The notes below the pieces were generated by a model, which was not told the origin of the DNA, searched no databases, and saw only the letters and a program-made list of their open reading frames with translations. From Ulota crispa (taxonomy: Eukaryota; Streptophyta; Bryopsida; Orthotrichales; Orthotrichaceae), in the NCBI GenBank assembly GCA_963920765.1, contig OY987243.1, forward strand, positions 34,533,060-34,597,059: 64,000 nt of DNA, given 5' to 3'. Every line of letters starts with the position of its first letter. The stretch's first letter is position 1. Of this stretch, positions 36,662 through 47,793 are shown piece by piece. The translations under genes and the position numbers were made by a program.

Positions 36662-37022
36662 GGCCATCTCCACGGCGCCCGCCAGCCCGCTTCCGGAGTG
36701 CTAGCCTGGCGGGGTGCAGAGACAACCAACCCCCACCCGGCACCGGCAACGCCATGCCGAAGAGGCGGCTTGTTAAGTTTTGTATTTCAGCCCTGCCAAT
36801 TTCTTCCCGGATGGCAGCTTGGTAGGCAAAATACAGGGTGGACCCACAAATACAATTCTGAGACGTGTTGCGTGGAAGGAGTGCGAGAATAGACATTCGT
36901 AGAAGCTGAGCGGGCTAGCGGCCAAGCTCCGGCCCAGGTGGGCTTCGGGAGTCTCCCCGCCACCTCATTCACGCTCCCACCCGGCTGCTTGCCGGACTGG
37001 TAGCCGAGGTGGAGATGCTATA
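36661..37022. mobile_element. GAGCATCTCCA-ended element B
   Basis: It starts AAGGCCATCTCCACGGCGCC and ends GCCGAGGTGGAGATGCTATA. It is GC-rich inside and abuts element A without a gap. Confidence 0.55.
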
Positions 37023-37400
37023 AGACCATCGCCACTGCAAACGTAAGAACAAACGCAAATGCCATTTGTTGAGGGAAGGGAGGATTTTTGAGCTCCACCA
37101 CATCTATGCCAAAGTCTTTCCAAATTTATTGGGCAACGCTACAAGCTCCTGTTCATGCTACTTTACAAATCTTTTGGGTTCACGTTACAACTCACGGGAG
37201 GACTCAAATCCATTGAGGGCTTGTTCCTAGTACTTGTTTCCTTTCCGAGTGCTGGAGAGAAGAAGCAACAAAGTAGCGTGAGTGCAAGGTGGAAGAGCTC
37301 CCAAAAGGGTGGAGCCGATACATGAAGTGGCCCGCATGGTAGCCCGTCAAATCTTTGGTCACGTTCGGTGTTTGGGGAGAGCGGTAGCAATGCTCTAAAG
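37022..37400. mobile_element. GAGCATCTCCA-ended element C
   Basis: It starts AAGACCATCGCCACTGCAAA and ends GCGGTAGCAATGCTCTAAA. It abuts element B. Its ends are more diverged. Confidence 0.45.
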
Positions 37401-38487
37401 CTCTTTGTTTCTTTCCTGGTATATATATGCCATTTCTATTTACCATTTGGTAGAGTGCTGGGGTTGAAATTTTCCTTGGCATATTTCTTGAATATGGTGT
37501 ATGCCAAGGTCTGGGAAGAATCGACTACTAGTTCAATGTTAGCCAATTGAAATGAGAAATAAATGTTTACAATTTATAAACTTTGTCTAAAAATCAATCA
37601 AAAATCTTTAAAAAAAAACTTTTAGTATGAAATAGAGAAAATAACCAAAAGAGCTCCTTGATAAACCGGTTCATTACAGAAATTGAAGGAATTCTACCAA
37701 AAAATCTCAAATATTTCCTGGACCCTGGTGTATGCGGTCAATTTTTTATTTATTTTTATTTTTATGCTGATTGCAGAAATCAATGGAGACACAAATCTCA
37801 AGGCTTTTGGACATAATGTCATAGTCCTTTTTTTATAGTTTTCTCCCGCAATCTATAGTTTACCAAATCTAAAATTGATTACATATATGAAAAGTTTAGA
37901 AAAAGGAGCAAATTTTGTTAAAGTTCAACATAAATCTAATTAGGATAAGTGTTAGAAAAAACATCAAGTTATGATTTGAATGTTTTTAAAATCACTATAA
38001 GTTTTTCAACAAATTACCACCAGTATATTTTCAATCTATTCTCAATCTATTCTCAATGTACAACATGCTTGCTTGAGTTGAGACAATTTTCAAGTTCTAA
38101 AAGGCAATTAAAAGCCACAAAGATGTTGACAATGGTGATAAAAGTTGATAAACATGGCATACTCATTTGTGCAAAATTGCAATTGACATGGATTAAGTGC
38201 ATGATATAGGAATTATCTAATTTTCAAATTCTAGTACATTTTGTCCCCCTTACCAAGCTTTTCAAGTATTTAATCATTTTTAAATTTGATGAAGAATTGA
38301 ATTTGTAGGAGAAGTTTTAAAAAGGACTACAAAATAATTTCCAAGACTCTATTTCCTAAGTAACGAACTTTTTTGATTGGGCAACATGAGCTTCTGCGCT
38401 ACCTACTCCAATCCTCCTATTCCAAATATCCATCCTTCCCCGTGCTCTCTTAGAAGTGCTTCAATGTACTCTCCCAAGAGCTCTTTC
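37401..38487. other. AT-rich intergenic DNA, nothing recognised
   Basis: No features could be supported. A short triplicated (A)TTCTCAATCTATTCTCAATCT tract occurs at about 38030-38060. Confidence 0.4.
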
Positions 38488-38589
38488 TTAGAGCATCTCC
38501 ACTCGCTGATTCTAGCTAGTGGGGTAGTGAGGCGTTCATGTGCTTTTCAATTATTAAACCTCCACCAATGCCCCGCCCCTATATATATA

Positions 38590-38972
38590 GGGAATTACTA
38601 CAGCAACACCCTAAATTGCTAACGGGACACTCCTTTTGAGCATGAAAATGTGATTTTTAATGCTGATTTTGCTGATTTTTTAATTTGGATCAAAAGATTT
38701 GTTTCACCTTTATCATTCTAAGGGTGCTTAATTTCAAACTAAAAATAAAGGACTTTTGAGTTACTTAAAGCAAAAATTTATCAATAAATAGTATTGGTGC
38801 AATAATATTTCAAGTTTTTTTTGTATTTGTCATGTTTTCTTTCAAGGAGATGATAATGTTGTGATTGAATGAATGATGGACCACTTAATAAATCAAAAAT
38901 AGCACTAACTTATCAAATTACATGCTCAGATGGGGTGTCCCGTTAGTAATTTAGGGTGTCAATTTAGTAATT

Positions 38973-38975
<3 letters not shown>
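38590..38975 (+). mobile_element. TA-type MITE, reference copy
   Basis: The 386-bp element begins GGGAATTACTACAGCAACAC and ends GACACCCCATCTGAGC read on the opposite strand, with outermost GGGAATTACTA on both ends. The inverted ends extend about 45 bp (ACACCCTAAATT, CTAACGGGACAC). It is flanked by TA within a TA repeat, consistent with Tc1/mariner-type or microsatellite-targeted insertion. Confidence 0.75.

Positions 38976-39004
<29 letters not shown>
38976..39004. repeat. (TA)n microsatellite
   Basis: About 14 TA units follow the right end of the TA-type MITE. A shorter TATATATA tract precedes its left end (38580-38589). Confidence 0.9.
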
Positions 39005-39007
<3 letters not shown>

Positions 39008-39375
39008 ATTCACCGGCCTTGCCAAGCAAGGATCCAGGGACAGGGAGCTCACGGGTGTTTGATTTCAAGTACCCTGAAACTAGGCCCCATTTCAAAAATT
39101 GCAGTCTAATTCTAGGTTGCAATCCTCAACGTGATGTCATGAGGGAGCGCGTTGTTGGGTGTCATTGACAAGATTGGGAGTTCGTTGCAATGTCAAAGAA
39201 GCAAAGGTGGATTGCAAAACCACGGCTAAATTGTCCCATGCCACCATGCCTACGTGGCATTAAAATATTGTTTCTTTAGATGGCACCAGTGGGAATTGGG
39301 ACATAGGCTTGAACATATTTGCCTCCATGGGCTTGGCAAACGTCTTTATGAAGTATGCATTTCCTTGGATTGGTG

Positions 39376-40517
39376 GAGGTGCTCTTAGGATACATCACAT
39401 ACTTCAAGGGTATATTCACACTTGATGTTAGATGGGGTATTGGTAACATGAATGCAATCTAAAGGTGTGTCCAAACACATAAAAGGAAAAATACAAGGAA
39501 CAGACTAAGGTAGGAGGTCCATAAATTGACCATCTAAACCTACCTAACTCATCACTGGCAGTCATAGATATTCAAAGAAACATGTTATGCATTCCTAGAC
39601 CACAAACGCAATTAGAACCTGAGCGGAATTTAAGCCTCCTACCTTATGGCTTACGTTTCTATTTTAGTGACAGTTGGAATGTTATTTTAACGTGTTTCAA
39701 ATTTTGTGTATATATAGCTTACGAGCAAAGTTTTTTGAAAAACAACAGAGTAAAGAAAACGTATTATAAGGCAATCAAAACGAAATTGAAAGATTGTGAG
39801 AACAAGTATATTATGTTTTTCCAATAACTCAATTCTAGTGTCACAATCAGAAGTCAAGAATTGAAATTATGAGCTTGTTGCCTAAATATTCAAATGCTTA
39901 GGTTTGTTCATTTAAATAATTGGACTATCTCAATTGCTGTTTAGTGAGGTTTTTCGGATTTGAGTGTTATAGAAAGCGCTTCAATTAAAATTGATTTGCT
40001 CAGAAGTTGAGCGACTAATCATCTGCCAGTTTGGCCACAGGGCTGTGGTTTATGTGCATGTTGCCAAGTGTTTGTAATTTCAAGTTGGAGAGTATCGGTG
40101 TAGTGAAGTCCATGCAAATTTTCGGTGCAGTTTTTTTTTATCTTCTTGACTTTGTGATGCTTTGAAAATAGTGTGATTAGAGATTTGAGGATTAACCTGC
40201 CATTTGGTTCAAAACAAGACCGGAAGCTATCTCGCCATACTTTTGGACCCTGTAACTTTACCTCTTGTTGCTACACTAGACATAATGTTCTTATTTCATT
40301 TCCGCTGTATAAGCACTGAAAGAGAGTTTAGATATTGCAAGCGCCTAACTTTTTGAAGAATGATTACACCCGTAGGTGCGCCAGTGAGACAAGTTCTCTA
40401 GATATTCAATCCTAAACGAGATTATTCACAAACAGAAAGAATTCATTCTGGAAATGGGGTATAAACGACTGCAACCTCCCAACTACCACGTTTGGGTCAG
40501 TTGCAGGTTTAGGAAGT
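39376..40517. other. Intergenic with one MITE fragment
   Basis: Positions 39408-39475 match the left part of the small element at 47428-47552 (TTCACACTT.ATGTTAG, AACATGAATG.A.TCTAAA). Nothing else was recognised. Confidence 0.4.
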
Positions 40518-40559
40518 GACTAGGAAAAAATTAGCTGGCCTGCCAAAAAATTGATGTGG

Positions 40560-41230
40560 AAGGTACCCAGTTGTATAGTAATTGTACCCAATTGTATAGC
40601 AGTTGTACGTAGTCGTATTGCAGTTGGACATAGTTGTATTGCAGTTGCATATGCAACTACAAAACCAAAGTGACAATTACAAGGGATGTAGACATTTTCA
40701 TCATTTATTTTCTATCACTTCTTGGATGTAAACTACTAATGTGGCTTATGTCATCCAAAGCAATCGTATTGTAGTAAAAGGTGGGTTCATGATACTACTA
40801 CAGCCCTATTAAAATACGACTAGAACACGACTGCACCTTTTTTTTCCTCAATTCTTGTTCTTGTGAATTTTTTTCCTCACATTTAGCTACCCTGGGTAGC
40901 GCTTTCTTCTACAAAATCTAGTTCTAGGTGGGTGTGAATGCATTTCATTGCATCAGTTGTGATAGAGTCTTGTTGTAGTCATTTATGCAATTCTGTACAA
41001 CTAGGTTATTACTTGGATACAACTGCAGTTTAACTAGCCCATTTCTTTCATTGCTTTCCTTATTCTCACCTTCTCAATGTTCATTTCCTTGGGTTTTTCT
41101 GCAACCTTGGAAAGAAATCTTTGTTCCACTCATTGTTGCTTGTGTAAGTGTGAACGTTGCCTCTGGACGCAATTGCTTGGTAGTCGAGACGTAGTTGGCA
41201 ACAGATTTAGCTACTACTGACTCACTACTA
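40560..41230 (+). repeat. Subterminal GTTGTATTGCAGTTG array (left)
   Basis: Irregular repeats such as GTATAGCAGTTGTACG, TCGTATTGCAGTTGGAC and AGTTGTATTGCAGTTGC occur, thinning to the right. Confidence 0.7.
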
Positions 41231-43483
41231 CAATGCGATTGACACATTGTTTCCATTTATAATTTTCAAAACCCATTTTTTGTTCATTTAAACATCTCAT
41301 GCTATTATTTGTTGCCATGGGCATCAAAGTTTACCACAACCACATCTTCAGCTCTTGGTGTGAATGTGTTATGATAAACAAGTTGTATTGCAATTATGTC
41401 CTACTATTTTTTAAGTTCACTTTCATATTGTAGTACCACTCAAAAACAACTGTATGCATAATGACTGCTACTCATATTTTTTGCAACAAATTATATTCTT
41501 TGTTTACATAAATTTTTCTTGCAACTTTTTGTTGCTCTAAACAACAATGTTACTAGCATTTATGTTGTTAGTTGTTGATATGAATGTATTTTATTGGAAC
41601 AATTATATTGCAATTATAATTCATTTGTTTAATAGTGTTTTATTAATGTGCAAATATTTTGTAAGATTATCACATAGTTGTATTACAGCTGCATAGAAAA
41701 CAAATTTTACAATATTTTTATATATGGTTACAAAATCAGTTTGCAAATATAGTGAAGTTATTTAGCAAATTAGTCTTCACTATTATTTTAAATTTAGTAG
41801 GCTCAAAAATTTATTGATGTTTTCTGATTTTCTAAATGAATACTCTTATTTAAAGGTTTAAGTACTCTCTTGTATTTATAATGGCATTATCTTATAATAT
41901 TGGACATTATCCATCTGATTTAAGTTACTATTAAATATTCTTGATAATCAAAAATTGTTAGTAAATTATTCTTTGCACATTCTATGATTGCATTTATTAC
42001 TAAAGATATTAACAATTATTTTGAAAATTGCTTTGCCTCAACAATTTTGTACAATTTCGTTTTAAACATGATAAAAACATTCAAAATATCTACCATTATT
42101 TTTTTAACATACATTTTTTTTGACACAGTTTTTTAGTTTAATCTATTATGAATATTAATAAAAAATATCTATGTAATTTGATTTTAAAAAAATGGCTTCA
42201 ATAGTTTAATCAGCTTGTATTAAAAAACTCAACTCAAAGTTGAACACGATATTTCATGTAAATATGAATGCCTTCTGTACTATACTTTTTTTGTTGATTT
42301 ACATCAAGGATGTACAATTGAAATGTGAAAGAGATTATTTTGTAGCTTTAATATTTAGTTTAATTCTTTTACAAGAATTATTGTTATATTACTATTTTAG
42401 TTTTTTAATATTTCTAGTGTTAAATCAATCTCTTTGACATAAATTTGCAAATACATAGCTAATACCTCCTCTTTTTAAATGATATTTAAAAAGTTTTCAT
42501 TTTCAAATGGCTCACAATTTCTTTGAAGTGTTTGTACATATTAATAAGCAATTCATGATATTAACATTTCTTATACCAATGTCTTTAATACACACAAAAT
42601 TTAAATATTGTTTATTATAACTCTGCTTGTAGTTGTTTTGTAATTGCCCCTAAATGCTAGCAAACACGAAATTACATAAATAAATGCACTCCAACAGTAA
42701 TCAATTGTAGTATTATTAATTGTAAATATGTTTTGGTTATTTTAAAACTATAAATAAGTAGTGATAAACATGCAATCAAATAAGCAAATGCATTATAAAT
42801 AATAATGACTTAAAAATATTTACAGCTTATATTACAATAAAAATTACTATTGATACAAAAACCATTAGATTTTTTTTATTACTACCATATTTGATTTAGA
42901 TTAGTTTGTTTTATGAAAATTATTCAATCAAAAGACTCATTAGCTCACTTGTTAATAATTGCAAAACTTTTGGAAGATTATTGTAGAGTTTATTTATTTG
43001 TTGAAATGTTAAGTCTAAATTAATTATAATTATGATCTAAAATTTACATACAAACTTCTGCATATTCATAAACTTCAATAAGTACAAACCAAAACATAAT
43101 CAATAACATCATTAATTAATTATGCATATTTATTTGCTGATTTTATTAACATTGAACTTCAAAAATCTTATTGTAGTAAATAGTGATGCTAATTAAGTTT
43201 TTGATGATATATTGGTATTATAAAAATTTAAAGCATAATAAATTTATCAAAAAAATGATAAAATTAGGCTGAGTTTTTTTCATTTAATTAATTTTTAAAA
43301 TTTAATCCAAGTATTTTTAAATAATCAACCAGTCAACTTCTCAAAAGCAATTGATGTTGTTTTAACTTATTAACCATTCTATGTTAGACAAGTTATTGGC
43401 TTTATTTATCAAATTCAATTTTAGTTCTAACTTAACTATTTGAAAATTTCAAATATTGATTTAAAAATCTAAAAACCATTTAT

Positions 43484-43580
43484 GTATATACATACATATA
43501 TATACATACATACATATACATGTACGTATATGTATATATGTACAATATATATATGTATATATATACATACATATATAATA
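43484..43580. repeat. TATACATA/TATG microsatellite
   Basis: This is an interrupted TATATACATACATA repeat. Confidence 0.9.
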
Positions 43581-43998
43581 GACAAAAAATACAAATATTT
43601 CAAATTAGATAATAAAACATATGTAATTTATAATCAAAATCTTGTACTAGTTTTAAATATCAGTTGGGAGTTATGCATTTTCTACAAAATATCTTTGTTC
43701 TTTTAATTTTTGGGAAAAAATAACTTATCCACCAGTTAAAAACAATCCAATTTGGATATATGGAAATTATCAAATGTTGTAATCAAATTTACAATATTTT
43801 TAAATTTAAATGCTACTTTATTGCCTTAAATTCCAATAGTCTTAATGATTACAATCAATGTGTTATTATACATACAAGTATGAAATCATCACAAATTTGT
43901 TTCATATATTTAAGAACAATATTTCTAAGCTTGATGACTTGAACCTTTAATACAACTTTAAAAATTCCAAAAAGTTTAGTTTTATTGTAATGAAATTA

Positions 43999-44391
43999 AA
44001 GAATTACTACCGCGACACCCTAAATTACAGTGGGACATCCCATGTGAGCATGAAATTTGTTAATTTAGTATTGTTTTTTATTTATTCAAGTGGTACATCT
44101 CCATTCAATTACAATATTGCTACTTCTTTGAAAGAAAATATGACAAATACAAATTTTTGTTAAAGTATTATTGCACCAATATTAAATTTTAATGTATTTT
44201 TCTTTAAGTAACTCAAAAGTCCTATATTCTTAGTTTCATATTTAAGCACACCTATATTATTAGTATAGCCTTAGAATGATAAAAGTGAAACAAATCTTTT
44301 GATCCAAATAAAAAATTAGCATGAAAAATCACATTTCATGCTCACAAGGGGTGTCTTGTTAGCAATTTAGGGTGTTGCTATGGTAATTCCC
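43999..44391 (-). mobile_element. TA-type MITE, second copy
   Basis: It starts AAGAATTACTACCGCGACAC and ends GTTGCTATGGTAATTCCC. It is homologous over its full length, in inverted orientation, to 38590-38975 (GAAAGAAAATATGACAAATA, TAAGTAACTCAAAAGTCC). It lies inside the candidate 6.5-kb element. Confidence 0.7.
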
Positions 44392-45689
44392 TGAAATTAT
44401 TGAAAGAAACAATATCAATATTTGAAACATTATGACAACAAAAGTTAGAAGTAAAAAAGAACTATGATCCAAAAACAAATTGATTGTATCAATAGTTTTA
44501 GTTTTTTTTAAGATAGAAGACTAAAAAATAATAATAATCTTTCTTTCAAAATAATTTTGTGCATTCCAATATTAGATGTAAGAACTTCAAAATTTGTGAA
44601 GTGGTTTGTTCTTAATGCATCAGAGTTTAGATTTTAACATGCTTATAGTCCATTTCAAGGTGAAATTTTGTTTTGAATAGATCTCTAATATGAAATTAGT
44701 TAAAAACACATATCCTTTTAAGTTATAAAGGCAATAATTCCTAAAATTGGGTTATAGTTTTGAGATCATTAACTATAAGAAAAATATGTAATAAATGAAT
44801 AAATTCCATAACAAGTGCACAATTGTAATTGAGTCATTTTGTAGTTGTTTCATAGTTACTGTATAGTCATTTGGTTGTTTTATAGTCATGCACTTATTGT
44901 GCAATTGTGATGTAGTTGTGATGTAGTTGCGCAGTTATAATCTAGTCATTTATTGTCCATTTTCTCTCACTGCATCTGAACCCTTGATTAAGATTAGGGT
45001 TGGTAGTTTGGAGGGTGGAGATGTGGCCGCCACTCTTGTATTCTAGGGTCCAAGGATAAAAGGGCATGCATGGTTCCTCTCTTCCACTCATTCTTCTCAC
45101 TTGTAGGGCAAAGCTCTGCCAAGATTTTTTGGGAATGAAAGTCTCTTCTCTTTTGTTTTAGCTTGTTTCATTTGCTTGTTGTAAGTTTGAATTTTTTTTT
45201 TTTTTTTTGAATTTTTTCATAGTTCTTCCTTATGCTAGGAGCTTTCCAATGACACCAAGCACGCTAGATTCTAAGTTTTGAGGAGTTTTGGTGGATTTTC
45301 TAGTAGAAGGATGTCTACTAAATGGCAATTTTTAATCCAACTTCAAAAATCCACATCTTGGTGAGTTTTAGCTCAATTTTTGTGCAAGTTTGTATGCTGG
45401 ATATGTGGTAGAGTCTAGTTTTTGAAAAAAGATGAAACCCTTATCTTGATTTGTTAGTGAAATATTGATTGCTTCTTGAATGCATAGTGGTTTTCAGCTC
45501 TATGAGTGCAATTAGGTAGTTTGCAGAAAATCATATCTCATTGTGTATATAGGATCTTATGATGTGGCTTACATGTTTGCTAATCCTTGTTAATCCAAAT
45601 GTCAAAAGTGGGTCTTTACAATTTTTAGGTTCATTTTGAAGTTTTGACAAGAGTTTAGAGAAAGTAGGGATTGAATGCTTTTATCATAC

Positions 45690-46530
45690 TATTAGTAAGA
45701 GTTTGCAATTTATAGAAGCACAATGTGCAATTAGAGTGCAACTACAACTGATTTTAGGATTTAGGTTAATTCCTATTGCAATTAGTTTGCAATTAAAACT
45801 TCAATGTATTGACTACCAATTTTTGCAAATAATCTGTGACTTTGTACTTTGTCAAAATTGATTGGCAATTGTAGTACAACTGGTTACTAGTTATGTTACA
45901 ATTGAAGTTGATGTTACCTTCTTTTACAATTGAAGTACAATTGCGTTACAACTGCGCTACAACTGCGTTACAACTGCATTACAATTGTGTTACAACTGCG
46001 TTGTTGGTTCTTTCATGTGGCATAACTAGATTACAATTGAATAGCAACTGAAACTTGTTGTGTATTACTAGAGTGGCAGTAGTTTAAAATTACACTGTCA
46101 ATTGCTTTGGATTCATTCTTTGTTTATAGCTATATGGTAGTTGTGAGCATGATTGTTATTGCTTCATGTAATTTTTCTATAACAAGTAGTGATTATAACC
46201 AAATGAAAAATAACAAAAAAACTTTAAAAATCAATATTTACAAAATCAACATAAACAACTACAGTACAACTATAGTACAACTACAGTACCACTATGCTAC
46301 CACTACACTACTACCACACTACAGCCACACTACTACCACACTACAATTAGAATACAACTACATAACAAGTACATTGCAACTATATAATAATCATATTACA
46401 ATTGCATTACAACTACACCACAACTAGACTACAACCACACAACAATTCATTACAACTACATATGAAATGCACAATTACTACATTACAACTACCTCCCAAC
46501 TACTTTACAACTAGTATACGACTGCAAAGT
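45690..46530 (-). repeat. Subterminal TTACAACTGCG / ACTACAGTACAAC arrays (right)
   Basis: A TTACAACTGCG array (45925-46005) is followed by long CTACAGTACAAC/CTACCACACTA variants (46255-46520). They are the inverse of the left array. The 106-codon open frame here is the repeat translated. Confidence 0.75.
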
Positions 46531-46642
46531 AGTCATGTCATATTACAAAGGTAGTGTGATACAAAAAGAATTATTAAACAAAAACTTTCCAACAACTAGA
46601 TTTTGGACACGTGGCAGTAGGCGACGCATGTGTCAAACATAC

Positions 46643-46770
46643 ATTGAATGCTATCTTGAGATATGTGAAAAAAATTTCAAGAGACAAAGGAAAAAGAAGG
46701 GTACATTGAATGTTGCCTTGGGATATGTGAAAAATATTTTAGGTGAGGAAGGAAAAAGAAGGGCAGCACA
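46643..46770. repeat. 63-bp tandem duplication
   Basis: The unit TTGAATG(C/T)T.TCTTG.GATATGTG...AGGAAAAAGAAGGG is repeated twice. Confidence 0.65.
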
Positions 46771-47171
46771 GGTTGTGACCACAAAAAAATTTTGAATTTT
46801 CATGGATGAAGGCTTTTTCATTGAAGTTGCAGTTGTGGTAGATATCACTGAGTCACAATGACTGTTTCACAACTGCTTCACGACTATTTTTGAATAGAAT
46901 ACGACTGAGAATGTTTTGCAGTTGTAATGGCTTGAAAAGCTCCATTCCCCACTGAAATGTTATTGCCATACAATCACCACGTAGTTGCCAGCTGCAGTTG
47001 TTTATTGGCCTTTTTCTTCTAGTGGAAGCTCAGTTTGAATGACACCAGCCATGATACGTGATGTGTCATCATCGAGTAAATAATTTGTTCATAGCAATCC
47101 AACCAAGAGAGGAAAACTACTCACAGAAATGTGAGCAACTCCTGCAGAGTTGCTACTTTATTCTTCTTTAT

Positions 47172-47217
47172 GAAAGTTAGCATCAAGATTCTTCTTTATG
47201 AAAGTTAGCATCAAGAT
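47172..47217. repeat. 30-bp perfect tandem duplication
   Basis: The unit ATTCTTCTTTATGAAAGTTAG followed by CATCAAG occurs twice in succession. Confidence 0.85.
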
Positions 47218-47427
47218 ATAGGAAACTTTTATAGAAATCCAAGAGGAGCCCCTAGATTTGATCACAACTCAAAACTCGGGTCCTGACTTTTTCACAATGG
47301 CATAATTTGGGGTGGGACAGAAGTGTGTCACAATCAATGACAGTGTGGCAACTGTGCACAATATTCTAAGATGTCATTTTAGAGAAGGTCATAGTAGAGA
47401 GGTTTTGTTGTAAATAACGCTCACTTT

Positions 47428-47552
47428 TAGAGTACATTCACACTTAATGTTAGGAGAAGTATTAGTGATATGAATGTAGTCTAAAAATGTATCCAAATAC
47501 ATCTAATTTTCCCTTGCTATTAACCCTCTTAACACCAAGTGTGAACATACGC
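47428..47552. mobile_element. 125-bp MITE with GT(A)CATTCACACTT ends
   Basis: It begins TAGAGTACATTCACACTTAA and ends AACACCAAGTGTGAACATAC. A partial second copy lies at 39408-39475. A TTAACCC-like start (TTAACCCTCTTAACACC) near its right end may be coincidental. Confidence 0.5.
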
Positions 47553-47793
47553 TTAGTTCCTTCTAGTTCTAGCTGATTCAGCCCTTAGTTCATTCTTTAC
47601 ATTAGCTTATCATTCATTCATACTTTCTGTTAAACGAGAACTAAAACTACGTATAGCACACAGCTAGTTCTCAAAACCTGCAGAAATCCTCTCATTTCAG
47701 TCCAAAGCTCACCAGTTGAGAGCACCTCATCTCCTCTTTTGTATTCTGATTCTCACATTCAACAGATTTCAGTGTGATTCAAACAATAATTTG

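Larger units (their letters stand above)
38488..39375. mobile_element. GAGCATCTCCA-ended element D, interrupted
   Basis: It starts TTAGAGCATCTCCACTCGCT and ends GGTGGAGGTGCTCTTAGG. A TA-type MITE (38590-38975) and its flanking TA microsatellite sit inside, so this element is older than that insertion. Confidence 0.5.
40518..47024. mobile_element. Possible 6.5-kb CACTA-like element without a recognisable transposase
   Basis: The right end TTTTTCTTCTAGTG is the inverse of the CACTAGAAGAAA terminus of the 16107 hairpin MITE. The left end is weaker (GACTAGGAAAAAATTAGC). Dense subterminal arrays of AACTGC(A/G)(T/A)TACAAC-type motifs lie in opposite orientation at the two sides (40560-41230 and about 45690-47000), as in CACTA elements. 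The interior (41.3-44.8 kb) is very AT-rich with no transposase frame. I could not find a 3-bp target duplication, so the left boundary is uncertain. Confidence 0.4.

Noticed and set aside
46107..46427. 106-codon Thr/Leu/Tyr-rich open frame
   Set aside because: It is a translation of the CTACAGTACAAC arrays.
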